Part shown: positions 49,295 through 60,909 of the stretch, in pieces
Numbering within the stretch: position 1 is the stretch's first letter
Layout of the letters: each line of letters opens with the position of its first letter
Source of the DNA: Hofstenia miamia
Lineage: Eukaryota > Xenacoelomorpha > Acoela > Hofsteniidae
DNA: 64,000 bases
Reading direction: 5' to 3'
NCBI GenBank assembly: GCA_900660155.1
Contig: CABFPE010000309.1
Location: 62,305-126,304, forward strand
Made by a program: the position numbers and the translations under genes
Notes under the pieces: model-generated
The model's input: only the letters and a program-made list of their open reading frames with translations
The model's database searches: none
Told to the model about the DNA's origin: nothing

Positions 49295-50350
49295 TTAGTA
49301 TCTAAAGTTGTGTACCTCATCGATGTAGAATAGCGGTGCGGTGTTACATAGCGCAGCGGCGTATGATTGATGTACCCTGGACGAAGGATGAAACGGATTG
49401 CGCGGTGGTAAGTAACGAGGGGCGAAGCTTTCGTAGACCGCAGTCTTTGACGGCGTGTGTTTGAAATGCGGTGCTTTACGTAGCGATGGCGGTTCAAAAA
49501 GCGATTTGAGAGTAACTACGAATTTTGACATTCCGTTATGTGAAAAATGTATTCCGTCTTTTGATAGGAGATTGCTATTGACGACCTTAGCACCTAAACA
49601 AAAATTTGTGAATAGCTTAAATACTGAGAAGTTTAATTTTTGAGACAGGTTAAAAATAATTTTGTTCACTTTAACTATTTCGTTGTTACTCTGAAGTAAC
49701 CTATTGCAGAAAGGAGGAAGTTCACTGAAGAAAAGTCTTGTAGGATTAAACTTGTGCCTAATAACTTTAATAAGATTAAAATACTTAGCTTCGTAATTTT
49801 CTGGATTCTTTAGTATGTCGTTTCGTCCAATTTGAACAAAGACAGTTTCGATTTTTGTTTGGGGATATGATTCAAGCGTGTTTTGTAGTTCAGAAATGCA
49901 TGCTCCTGGATAGGAGTGAACTGTGACTTCCTGGTTTTTAATTAAATTTTTCGATCGCAATTTCCTAAACATAGAGCTACCTAAGACTAAAAAATTTGTA
50001 CCTGTTTTAATCTTACGTGGCTTCCTAGGAGGGCGAGACGAGCTACAGGATGTGGTCGGATTACTAGTTGTTTTTTCCGGAAGTTGTGATTCGTGTGCAT
50101 GCGTAGATGTGGATGACGCTGTAAACATGTTCGAGTGTTCTTTGAGGAATGTATGCAGCGATAGCAGTTCATCTTTGCTGAGCGCTAGAAATGGCGCTAC
50201 TAGTTTGCTATGCGTATCATTGCAATTGCCATTCGCGTCAACGATGCTTTTCAGAGCAGAGCGGAGCTCACAACCAACTGCCTCGAATGAAATCATCGCG
50301 GCCAATGAAATCATCGCGGCCAATGAAATCATCGCGGCCAATGAAATCAT
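49295..50350 (-). CDS. LINE ORF1 with SGNH/GDSL esterase-like domain
   Basis: First ATG at 50350 gives about 351 residues. The N-terminus is a repeat of AAMISL units encoded by an 18-bp tandem repeat. A Ser/Thr/Pro-rich linker and a basic patch (RPPRKPRKIK) follow, then an SGNH-hydrolase-like domain of about 170 residues. Its blocks are FLVLGSSMFRKL (nucleophile block, with Ser in place of the usual Asp of GDS), YPGACISEL (oxyanion Gly), QIGRNDI (the GxND block) and KDGIHFSHNG (catalytic D-x-x-H). The catalytic set is therefore present. Esterase-type ORF1 proteins are known in CR1-like LINEs; their role is thought to involve membranes or lipid esters but is not settled. The C-terminal 65 residues are basic and Pro/His-rich. 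Confidence 0.88.
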   Translation of the reverse strand: MISLAAMISLAAMISLAAMISFEAVGCELRSALKSIVDANGNCNDTHSKLVAPFLALSKDELLSLHTFLKEHSNMFTASSTSTHAHESQLPEKTTSNPTTSCSSSRPPRKPRKIKTGTNFLVLGSSMFRKLRSKNLIKNQEVTVHSYPGACISELQNTLESYPQTKIETVFVQIGRNDILKNPENYEAKYFNLIKVIRHKFNPTRLFFSELPPFCNRLLQSNNEIVKVNKIIFNLSQKLNFSVFKLFTNFCLGAKVVNSNLLSKDGIHFSHNGMSKFVVTLKSLFEPPSLRKAPHFKHTPSKTAVYESFAPRYLPPRNPFHPSSRVHQSYAAALCNTAPLFYIDEVHNFRY

Positions 50351-50358
50351 CGCGGCCA
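50287..50358. repeat. 18-bp tandem repeat, four units, at the start of LINE ORF1
   Basis: The unit GCGGCCAATGAAATCATC (plus strand) is repeated four times; in ORF1 sense each unit carries an ATG (AAMISL). The translation start could therefore be any of four Met codons, and unit number can vary without shifting frame. The first ATG, at 50350, is preceded in frame by a TAG a few codons upstream. Confidence 0.88.
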
Positions 50359-50560
50359 AGTCCTAGTCAGGACAAATTTAGCTTAACTTTTAGCCATCCA
50401 AGCACTTTTCCTGTCCAATCCGCTTAACATTGCGTGACTTCTGCGTTTAGGGTATTAAGAGAAATTAATTCGTTTCACTGCAGCAATCAGTGCAATTTCA
50501 CACACACACTATATCACAAATCAGAAGAGTGGCTATTACAACTGAGTCAGTGTTTCTTAA

Positions 50561-51924
50561 TTATTTTTTGAGCTACGTTTGACAGTATCCTTCATCGTAT
50601 TGTTCACTTAGTGCATTCCATACGTTTGATATATTTTAGGACAATTATCTTAACACAAGAGCAGCATAATGTATTATAAATGAAAAGCCCCAAGCTATTG
50701 AATTTGTAAAATGTATTTCGAATGTATCACAATGTATAGTTTCATAATTCTTCTTAAATAGTGCAGTACTCTAAATTTTTACCTTTACGTTTAAATATAA
50801 ATTTTCCTGTTAGAAATGTTTAAAGGGACATCACTGATTCTACAGCTTTTTATTTAAAAAACGGCTTTCGAATACATTTTAAAAGTATTTGCGTATAGTT
50901 TCTTAATTATGGATGTGTATAGCCTTTTCATGCATTGGGTTGTTGTAGAACAACAAATTATAACAATGGATTTCTTGTCACGTGACATTAAAGAAGCAAA
51001 TAAATTTGGTGTTATATTGAAGAGCGGATTGTTACAGGCGTAACTGCATTTTCTTTAGCAACTCTGAGTGCGTCAACCAATTTGTCATCACAAAAACATT
51101 TTGAGTAAAGATATCAACATTAGGATAATGAAAAATTCAGTTACCTCTTTTACAATTCTTTCTTCAAATCTATTTAATTTTTGTCCATTTTCAAACATTA
51201 ATAATTATAAAAAGTATTTTCACACTGTTCTAAGCTTACTATATTTTTGAATGTATATTAATTATAAATATTAAAAAACAGTTAATGTTGAAAGTAAATG
51301 CTAAAAAGCATAGCTTACTAGAGGAGTTCGTTTCATGAACTTTTATATATGTCTGAATAGCTTAAAATTTCAGTGGGGTATTGTAAATCTTTCTAATCGT
51401 GGAATTTACACTAATTGTATATCCGGCTTGGCAATATTTGGTGATATGCGGCTGCATCTACTGTAAGGTTGAGTATTGGTAAAGAACAATTTGATTTTCG
51501 CATAAAAATAAACACAAAGTTAATCAATTTTCTAGTTTGTAAAAATGCTGATTTGTACGAACTGAAATAATTCGAAAATAAATTTCGCAAACTTTTTTTT
51601 TATGAAGCACTAATATATTTTCAATGGTTCAAAAGACCAGTATATATGAAATTAATGAAAATCTCAATTTCAGCATTTCTGAAAAATTTTCTTTTAAAAT
51701 TAGTTCATTATTGCCACTATCAATTTGGTTTTGCCCAAATAGTAATCTTATTCTCATATTGTTTCCTTTGAAGAGCAGTGTTGCTTAGTAACAAAATATT
51801 CATATGACGTCATTTAAGAGTTTTTTTAATTTGTCATATTTTCATGACTAGCATCAAGAAAAAAGTAAAATGAACTTTTTCATTAAAAAAATTTGTTCAT
51901 GATAGCGTTAAAATTGAAGTCAAG
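50561..51924. other. AT-rich spacer, no gene seen
   Basis: No recognisable gene or repeat. Frames of about 60 codons here appear to be chance. Confidence 0.5.
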
Positions 51925-52550
51925 CACTACTCGGACCCACTTTATTCGCTTTAAATGTGTCTGATCTAACTCCACAGTACATGAAAAACATGGTAATTAT
52001 GTTTGCCGATTATGTTAGCGGACTCACTCCTAAACACAAAAACACACTCAAATTTCCACTTTTGGCAATATGGATTTTTGGGTCTCCAAATTAGTGATGA
52101 TTTGTCATGGCGTAAACACATCCATCACATGCCTCAGATGTGTGCTAAACAACTGTATATACTCGTGCGTATTCCGTGAGATTTGCTCACCAAAAGAGCT
52201 ACGAAATGTCTATCAAAGTATCGTAAGATCACTCATGGAATATGCATGTCAGATATTCTCATGCATACCACCAGTTCTTAATGAAATGCGGGAAAAGATT
52301 CAAAGAAGAGCTACGCGTATTATCAATTGCGATGTCAGTAGTTTAATATCGGTCAGAGAAAAAAGAAAACGATTTTTTAACTGAAGCTGATTAACAACAC
52401 AGTAGAGAAATAGTGTCGTTCATTACATAGCATGATGGCCAAGAACATGAAATATTCAGGCCATCTTATTTTTTATCAACAAAACAGTGAGAAAACGTAC
52501 TCAATTCATGCCTTATTGTGCTCACCTCTAATTTATTGTAAATTATATAT
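51925..52550 (+). mobile_element. LINE remnant: reverse transcriptase end
   Basis: Plus-strand pieces in changing frames: LLGPTLFALNVSDL and a degraded catalytic box MFADYVS (about 51930-52010), LGLQISDDLSWRKHIHHM (about 52075-52130), then 52150-52384 with KELRNVYQSIVRSLMEYACQ and EKIQRRATRII. These follow the order after the catalytic core in CR1/L2/Jockey-like LINEs. It is a dead, 5'-truncated copy of yet another family, lying about 400 bases past the 3' end of USP gene B. Confidence 0.8.
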
Positions 52551-52970
52551 TATGTCTGCGTGATTGTTATTGTTTTAATTATTGCCAAATATATACGATC
52601 ATCACGATTTTAAGAAAAAACAAGTGTACTACTCTATAATGATAATGCACAAAACATACAGCTAAAAATATTACTTTCCGAAATATTTAGTAGTTGCAGA
52701 TAAAATTCTAAAAGCTTTCCAGATCTCGTCATTATGAAAAGTATGTCAAAGTACGCAATACTAGAGTTCAATTGGGCCTATTTTAGTATTTGAGATAACA
52801 AAAAATCTACGCAGTATTGAATTTTTCGCAATAGCGTTTATGCAGTACTACAGCATAGAGTTTGGACATGGAAATTCAGCGTTTTTACGCAGTAATGAAG
52901 AAATACAATGTAGAGGTAAAAAATATAATTTAGAAAAAATTAAATACAAAATTCATAAATGTGTAGTCAA

Positions 52971-55900
52971 TTACTGTGCAACAACAGTCACTGGAACGTG
53001 CACATGATGCAGAACATGATCGGAGACGCTTCCCAGTAGTGTTCTTCTTACAGTTCCCATTCCACGAGTGCCAATTACAACAAAACTAAATGGAATATGA
53101 ATGGAAATAAATTGATCCCACGTCATAAAATTTTTAAACGCCCCCCCGTCCATGCGCTAATTAGACACAATTATTCGTGCATTCCAATAATGACGCCAAA
53201 AAATTTTGTTTTCACAAAATTAAATAAAACTGAGGAAAAACATTGAGTTCCATTTTAATATTGTTTAATCTCTTTATTGAATAACCCAAATTCTACTTCT
53301 CTCATGTATTCATTAGGGTTCTTCGCAATAAACAACAGCAATTGATTAAATCTAGACACCATTAATCTTATTCGGATTTGATTCCGAATATTCACACGAC
53401 CTGTTTCATTTACGTGCTAAAACTACGCCTGGGCGCGGTCTCATTAAGGTACGTCGTTCCGCATTCACCGAACGCTGGGCGCCATGCACTTAAGCTTTCC
53501 ACACAGCATGCCTAATTAGGAGTGAATTTAAAATTAATTAAAAAAATTGGGATCTTCAAAAAAAATAGCCCACCTTTTAAGTACTTCAGGCACAGAAATA
53601 CACATTACATTAGGACACGTTCGCCAATGTGTGCATGCCTTACAAATTTCCAGTTTCTAATAGGGTTGGAGAAAATTAAAGAGTATTTGAAAATGTAGAA
53701 AAAAGGTTTTTGAATTTAAGGTGAAGAAAATAATTGTTGATGAGGTTTCGCCTAGTTCATTTTCGATTCCATTTAAAGAACATCTGTAAATTTGCCACTA
53801 GGAATCCCCAAATGATTTTAACGCATGTAAATTTTTTTTTCAAAAAGTACAAATACTTCAAACAAAATTACTCATTTATATGCCAGCAATAGTTGACAGT
53901 CATTTGATACTTTACCTTTGCGATCAAATATAAGTAAGTTTGGTGCCAAGTAAGTCTTGAAGTGTGACTTTGGTGTGGTCAAGCAAACGATTATAAATCA
54001 GCACCACATTCGCAATTTGCATTCTCTATTCATGCAGTCAAAATTATAATAAAATGCCAACAATAACAGCTATATATTACGAAAAATGCTTGTAATATTT
54101 CCAAAAATATGGAATAACGACCCTTTGAAATTGATATCTTGCAATGAAAACACTGAAAACTCTCAGTAAATGAAGTTGCAGGTGCTGTAAATGGTTTCTT
54201 TGCAAGCTGTACAAGCGGTTGATATAAGCATTCCATTTTCTTTAGAAACATTCTTATCATTTGTCAAGAAACCGGTGATAAAAGTCTGAACACGATCTGC
54301 TTTTTATAGAAACAAATATATTACTGCCATCTGATAATTTATAACCTAAGTCGATAGTGTGACCAATACAAAAACTCGAGAGGGATTGCTACTTGATAGT
54401 AATTGCTTAGTTCAAGCAGCGAATAGACTCCCAAAACTTCAATTTTAACATACCAAGCATTGTTTACATTCCAAAACAAACCAATCAAGGTGACCATTAA
54501 AACAGGTCACCCATCTGAATTTAACGCAAAATTTACGAGGGCTCATCCAATCGTGAATCCATTAAATAGACTTCTCCCGCTTGGTGGCGTTATAATGCTT
54601 AACACTGGCAATATTTTCTATTAGTACGTGTGTTTGTCTTCAGTGCAATGCCTAGAAAGTGTTATGTCTATGGTTGCCGACTGGCTATCGATTGCGGAAA
54701 ATTGAAACCCCAAGGACAAAAACTTCAATTTATTGGTTTGAGAATAATACTTCAGAACATGAAGTATGTGTTCATATTGTCTGGATTTTGTTTACTACAG
54801 AAGATTGTTGCAGGCGTAAGCAAATTAGAAAAGCAACAATTTCTTAGCATGTTGTTCTCATCTGTTGAAGAACGATCACGTTTTGCTTCCCTTATTATAG
54901 AGGAGGTATACATAAAAATCTGCATACAGTATCATGGCGGCATACTAACTGGAAGAGTCGTTAACTCAGACGAACCCGCTACAACAATTTTTAGTCTTAC
55001 TCAAAACTTAGCTTCACTGTATCAAGCGTTGGTGGACGTATATTGACTATATGTACTGATGATAATAGAGTAAATGACTATATACTTTTGTCGTTTCTGC
55101 AATGCGCTGCATAAATACCAGATATTTCAGTGATACGTTTGAAGAAAAATTACTTCTTAAGCTTGCTAATACTTTATTAAGAAATTATTGTCGAAACTGT
55201 GAATAAATATGATATTAAGATTTTGTAGTTTTTATATTGTTTAATAATCGTTTTTTGTAAAGTGGGCCCTCGTACATCTGCAATCTATTTCATGGAGTAT
55301 GACCTATATTAATGTTCACATTAAGACCAATATTCAAGAGATGTTGTTATATCTCCTATTGTCAATCAAAATATAAGTGGCGTTGGGAAATCATTCAAAC
55401 TAGAGACTTTTATCATGAATATTTCAAAAAATCGATAGTGGAATGAAATTTCAACTACAATTTTTCTGAAAAATAAACGGACGATACAAAATCGCGAATG
55501 TGAACAAAAATAATTGACAAAAGTCGATAGTCGTACAAAAAAGAGCATTTATATATATATATATATATATAGTATTTAAAGTTATACTCGCATTTGCTCT
55601 CCTCTACATAGCGAACAATGCCCACGCCAGGGCGTTCCACATCAGGAATGTGAACAAATGTGTAATTCTTTATATTTTTTGCCAGTTTGTCATAAGATGC
55701 CTTCACCTCTGCAACATGGTTATCGCGATCCTTAAAAACGCAAGATTTAATATAGAAAAATAATGTGTAAGCAAAGCAGCACACAATATTCAGAAAAGAT
55801 TATACAGGGTAACATTATGGCAAAAATTTGCCGATATTAGTTGGTTCTTCTATCAAATTATGAAAATTACACGCAGCTTTATGCGTGACAAATACGTGGA

Positions 55901-58111
55901 TTATAACTTCTCAACACTAAAGCAACATTATTTTACAATTTGTGAGAAATCTAAATGCTCATAATCACGAACTAATGATAATATCGAAATTTTGAAAACG
56001 CCAGTGGCTCGAGAATTATTCTTTCTTTCATTTCTCTCTAAATTTGCACCGGCTCACAAAAACGTTCAGGCACAACAACTTCAAACTAAAGTATAAATGT
56101 CTGTCGGCCTGGATAAGATGTCATGTCTCGAGATGCTCTCACTGCAGTTATACACTCAGAATCAGGTTATCGGCATACAAATGTTTGATTTAGCAACTTT
56201 GTCAAATGCAATGACAGCCTCAGTAAAGAAAAATAGACAACAATGCTTGGTGGCTTCTAGTTGTCCCAAAAGCAGTGTTGACCAGTTAAATTAATTTAAC
56301 TATTTTTCACCAATTAAACTATTTTCATTTAATTTAACTGAATAGTTTAACTATTTACAAATTGAGACTGAAAGAATAGGTAAGAGATTGTCTGCATAAA
56401 AAATGCTTAGCCCGTTGGCGACAAGAGTTTGTTGCAAACGTAGCTTCGCGGGAGAGACATAAATGGTGCAATAAAAACAGAATTTCTTCAATGCTTCAGA
56501 ATTATTTAACTATTCAGAATTAAAGTAAAATATAACAAACGATAATCGGTGAAATTCTAAAATCACATCAAGCAATTTCGAATGAAATTTTATCATCGTA
56601 TCCAACCATTATCAAATGAGTTTTCAAGTTTTCAATTTTGAGTCGATTTTTACGATTTCTAGTCAAATAAAAAACTTCGTTTTCATTTTAACTAAATAGT
56701 TAATAGTTAAACTATTGAAATGAATTAATTTAACTTTAACTATAACTAATTGGTTAAACTATAGTTAAACTATTAGTTTAATTGGTCATCACTGCCCAAA
56801 AGGTTTTAAAACTAGGTTAGATAACGTATTTTTGTTATGTTTTTTTAAATGTGTTCATTTGTCGTCTCAAATATACTGAATTAAAGTAATATTAAATATA
56901 TTATTATTGCCATAAAACGGCTATCACTAGTTTAATACGTCGGCATCCAGTAAAAACTAATGTGTACGGGTTCAAGGCCTTTAGTTAAGAGCCATAGTTT
57001 TACATGTTTATTTAGCTAAACAATAGGTATTGGAGGTTTTTCCAAAAAGATCTTAGATTTTTACGTACCTAGGCAAGGACTTTAGGCCCTGAATACAGTT
57101 CAATTTAATGTTCATCATAACGGGAATTAAAGAAATTCAGGTTCCCTAATAAATATAATTAGGCAGCTATTATATATTGAACGCTGGCATAACGCAAGGT
57201 GATAATGTATAATGAAGCAATCAGAAAACAGGTTGCCAAAATACAACCTAATACACAGATGCTGCTGAATTTCGGGAGAAATGTATCTACTTAAATTTAT
57301 CTAGAGTGGAGATCGTTAGTCAAATCGGGTTGTGACCCAATCTGAAAATCGAAACTAAGAAATTGACGTAAATTTTCAGGTCACATATCAAATTATCCGG
57401 TCGGATTCGGATATAAGCTTAGATTGATTAATCAAAAAGTTACTAATGTTAATCACCATACGTATTTACATTATCAATATGACTGATGTAAGTCATAATT
57501 TGATTGGACATAGGTCCAAGCCGTTACACACAATAGCGCACGTTTGAGGTCGGGTGCGAGTAGTCAACTTTCGGTTCAGATTTGGGTAATGAATATTCTG
57601 AGCGGGCCGGTTTCGGATCTATTTTAAGCACATATTGTCATTCTCTAGTAGTTGCCTGATAAAAGATTTCTACTAGTAAATACTAAAAATTTCAATCCCT
57701 AATTATTTCAGCATTTACATATGATCAAGATAGCATAAAAATATAAAATACGAAAAACCGTATTGGGTAACAGGATTAAAAATACATCCATGTTACATGT
57801 ATTAGTCTAATGTTCTTGTAGAACAATCACAACTTCGAATTTTTTTGATATGGCAATGTTTAACATAAGTATCAAAACACATAATAAATTATAAGATGGT
57901 ATCAAAGTTTCCTTACTTCATGAAATGCTGTGATAATGGGAGTTGACATTGCAGAACGTGAAGCATAATAAAAGGAGGCAATGAGTGGAGGCGTGACGTA
58001 AACAGCATTCACTATGTTGTCTGGACGATGAACGTGATCAAGATAGTAATTAAAGGCATAATTTGAATGCTTACTATTGTCAACAGCAATAACTACATTT
58101 TGACTAGACAT
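52971..58111 (-). CDS. Universal stress protein B (three exons)
   Basis: Minus-strand exons are 57917..58111, 55588..55730 and 52971..53085 (195, 143 and 115 nt), giving 150 residues plus stop. Exon 1 encodes [20 protein letters not shown], the first strand with the nucleotide-binding Asp, and ends at GTAAGG. Exon 2 starts [19 protein letters not shown] after TTTTTAAG and ends in phase 2 at GTATAA, just beside a (TA)n run. Exon 3 completes an Asp codon and reads [20 protein letters not shown], matching the ATP-binding G-x2-G-x9-G-S pattern, and ends VPVTVVAQ. Exon lengths and phases equal those of USP gene A, and about half of exon 1 residues are identical, so the two are paralogues. Both introns are larger than in gene A because of transposon insertions. 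Confidence 0.93.
54640..55046 (+). pseudogene. P-element-type (THAP) transposase remnant in USP B intron 2
   Basis: The plus strand encodes [10 protein letters not shown], the usual start of a THAP zinc-binding domain, followed after a gap by [20 protein letters not shown] and [16 protein letters not shown]. These match the start of the RNase H-like catalytic part of P-superfamily/THAP9-like transposases (typical form: DEVYVKPSLQYHGG...G..VN....A.T.L). The segment between the two domains is missing and frames change around 54700-54850, so this is a dead, internally deleted copy. It lies on the strand opposite to the USP gene. Confidence 0.68.
56273..56794. mobile_element. 522-bp hAT-type MITE in USP B intron 1
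   Basis: It is flanked by a perfect 8-bp duplication, CCCAAAAG (56265-56272 and 56795-56802). The ends are inverted repeats, CAGTGTTGACCAGTTAAA on the left and CAGTGATGACCAATTAAA read inward from the right, and the sub-terminal regions are dense in TAGTTTAACTAT-like palindromes. The 8-bp duplication and CAGTG ends mark a hAT non-autonomous element. No transposase. Confidence 0.9.
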
Positions 58112-59149
58112 TTCTAAAAACGCATAGAATCTTTGAGACATGTAAGCCAAATACAAAATTTCAAATAAAGTTAATGACATTGCAGCAGAATGGTAATCAT
58201 ATATGTACTATTTATGTAATTATTTGAATCAAAAATCTGTGGAAAAGATGTAAATTAAAAGGAGACGGCAGTAGGAAAATACGTTTTGATGAATTGATTG
58301 CTTCTAAAAAATATCGTTTAGATAAAAAGAATTAAACAGTAATTATATTAATTGAATTCAAATACCAGGAATTGAAATTCTCGAATTATCGTGATAACCT
58401 GTTAAGACAGCAGTTGTATGAGACTTAACTGTTAACCTGTAAATAATTGTTAGGTTCTGATCATGTATGTTGTCAGTTTTCTTGGTTTACCCGGAATAAT
58501 TAAATAAAAGTCACATGGACATTTACTAAAAATTATATCTCTATGCAATATACAAGGACAATAATCTTATTTTCTTTCAATACAAACAATGTACTATGTA
58601 TGATTAATTTATGTTCTACAATATATATATATATATATATATATACACTCCATATTACTACAAAAATAAAGGTAAGATCTGCATTGTGTGGTTTTTAGCC
58701 TACCTCCTTGCTGCATGTATATTTAATTACATATTAGTATAAAAAATATGCCTTTCTTTTGTATGTAAGAATTATTTCTAAAAAATATCAAATTTGAAAT
58801 GAAATTTTCAAACTTTAAAATTTCAAATCAAACCTTGAACTAAATAATATTCAAAGTTTGAAGGGTGTTCAAATTTCAAACTTCATTTGAAAGCCCTGGG
58901 AACCATACTTTGGAGTTAACACACGACGTAAATTTATGTTATTTTGTAAAATCTTCAATTTAACGCCAAACTGCTTTGTTTGAAGTATTTTAACGTCGTT
59001 TATGGCGCAAGACATTTGTGTTAGGAATGTCTGCATTTGCACATGTGTGTGCTGCACGCGATGTTATGAATGTCTGGCTTACAAGTGCTTGAGAGTAAAT
59101 AATTACAACCATATATCAAATTCTTTTGCTGCTATCAACAAAAATAACG
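58112..59149. other. Upstream region of USP B, no gene seen
   Basis: AT-rich; (TA)n at about 58621-58645; a self-complementary stretch rich in TTCAAATTTCAAA around 58790-58890. The promoter of USP B should lie near 58112-58400, but no element is clear. Confidence 0.5.
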
Positions 59150-59400
59150 GATAAAAGTTTTAGAGCACAAGAAGCTGCAGATTTAGCTTTATTTTCTGGT
59201 CCTGATGAAAGTTTGATGACAATGCCAGTTGTATATTAGCTGATAGTTACGACAACGATGATGATCAGCAAGAGATTAGTGACTCAGATGTTCCAAGTAC
59301 CTCACTGGAAGCTCAAAATACGCATAGCATTAGAATAACTCAAGCAATGTCAGTTAAAGCAAATACCGACATCGAGGATTTTAACAATTTTTTCACATGA
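59150..59400 (+). pseudogene. Unidentified acidic coding remnant
   Basis: In one plus-strand frame 59240-59398 reads ADSYDNDDDQQEISDSDVPS and on to NTDIEDFNNFFT, an acidic, low-complexity segment; just before, in another frame, is FRAQEAADLALFSGPDESL. Acidic N-termini of this sort are seen in piggyBac-like transposases, but no catalytic domain follows, so I cannot assign it. Confidence 0.3.
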
Positions 59401-60534
59401 GCAAACCAAGTAAACAAATCCCACTCACAGTAATTTGCGACTTCAAACCATACATTGCTGCCACAACCAATTTCAGAAATTGTAATACAAATGGAAAAAA
59501 TTATATATAAGAAAGGCGAAGCTTTAGTTGTGCAACATTAGCAAATGTTAATAATCTGAATCATGAGTCTTAAATACATAAGTTACTCTTTCATACGTAA
59601 GGCTCAATCTCAAAACAAATATGTAATCATATCGAACAAGTATTGTAAAACAAACTATTAGAAAGCAATTTCAAATGTTCTTCAAAAATTAAACTGGAAA
59701 GCTCTAGACGCCAAGTGTGCATTTTAGCAAAAAGATCAACATTTCATAGATCAATGGACTTGCTATAATGGATTAACATCTTTTCCACTCCAAATTTAGT
59801 TCAGGTGGAAGTATTTAGTCTAAGAGCACTGAATAAATAATAATAATAAATGACTGTATTTAGCCACTAAAAACAAGTCAGGTTTTACAGCAGCGAGGAC
59901 AATCACAGGAGATGAAATAGGAGCAAATGGAAGCGTAGGCGAAGTTGGAGAAGGGCTCAGCAAAGAGGAAATTCAAAGATTTCTTGAAGCTCGGTGGCAG
60001 GGAAAGAAATCAATCGCCGTTGGAGGGTTGAGGGTCAAGATGTAATTAGCAGCCGTGCAAGCACGATTGAAAAACGATTGAAGGGTGCGATGTTTCTTGA
60101 GACGACGAATGGATAAAGTGACAACATCATCAGAGCGAGTGGAGCGGGAATTAGAGAACTTAATGAAATCAATATCCAATTTGCGAGTGAGCAGTCGATT
60201 GAACAGGAGGAGATCACGGGCATGGAAGTAGAGTGACAGCGGAAGAGTGGAGAATTTGAGAAGGGCGTCTTTGTATGACAAGGGAGAGATCCATTTAAAA
60301 TCTGGAAACGTTCCATAGAGTGGAACAAGGAACGGGAAGCACACCAACAAGGAGATGCATAGAGAAGAATGGCGCGAGGAATGGACTTGAACAAAGAGTT
60401 TCACAGCAGAATTGGAATTAAAGGGAACATTGCGGAAGAGGGGAAAGAGTAAGGAATTAGCTTTGCGGAGACGTAAGGACACATGACCAGACCAATTTAA
60501 GTTACCCGAAAGTTGAGCTCCAAGATGAGTATGG

Positions 60535-60909
60535 TTAGGGGAAAATCAGAAGGGGGAGATACAGAAAAGGAAATACCACATGTCTTGCTTGGGCTAAAAT
60601 CAAGATGGTTATTAGAAGACCAAGTAAACAAAAGCTCAAGATCAGAGGTAATATTAGAGGCAAAGAACTACCAAAGTTGAAAATCGCGGTGTCATCAACG
60701 TACTGTAGACAGGATGAGTTGAGGACAGATTGAGGGAGGAAAAGAACAGCAAACACGGAACTTTGAGGAGCACCACTAGAGACAAGTGCAGGGGAAGAAA
60801 TAGATGAGTTGATTTTGACACACTGACGATGATGAAATAAACAATTTGTCAAGAAGGATAGAATGAGGGAGCCGATTAAAAGCTTTAGAAATATCAAGAA
60901 AGAATGCAA
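60535..60909 (-). pseudogene. LINE reverse transcriptase palm fragment
   Basis: A 124-residue frame with VSSGAPQSSVFAVLFLPQSV (GxPQGS-type box, here degraded) and YVDDTAIF, where the usual YADD reads YVDD. It lies in the expected order downstream of the fingers region at 60894-61151. Confidence 0.8.

Larger units (their letters stand above)
45747..50560 (-). mobile_element. Full-length-looking CR1-like LINE
   Basis: On the minus strand the element has a 5' UTR (about 50560-50351), ORF1 with an SGNH esterase-like domain, ORF2 with endonuclease and reverse transcriptase, a 3' UTR of about 130 bases, and a tail of GATAA units on the plus strand (45747-45772; TTATC in the element's sense). Both ORFs are uninterrupted, so this looks like a young copy. 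Two other copies of the family (40.4 and 44.5 kb) end in the same TTATC units, as expected for CR1/L2-type LINEs whose 3' ends are short tandem repeats in place of poly(A). The 5' limit is approximate and no target duplication was found. Confidence 0.88.

Noticed and set aside
49285-49497. 70-codon minus-strand Arg/His-rich frame at the ORF1/ORF2 junction
   Set aside because: Alternate-frame shadow of the basic C-terminus of ORF1.
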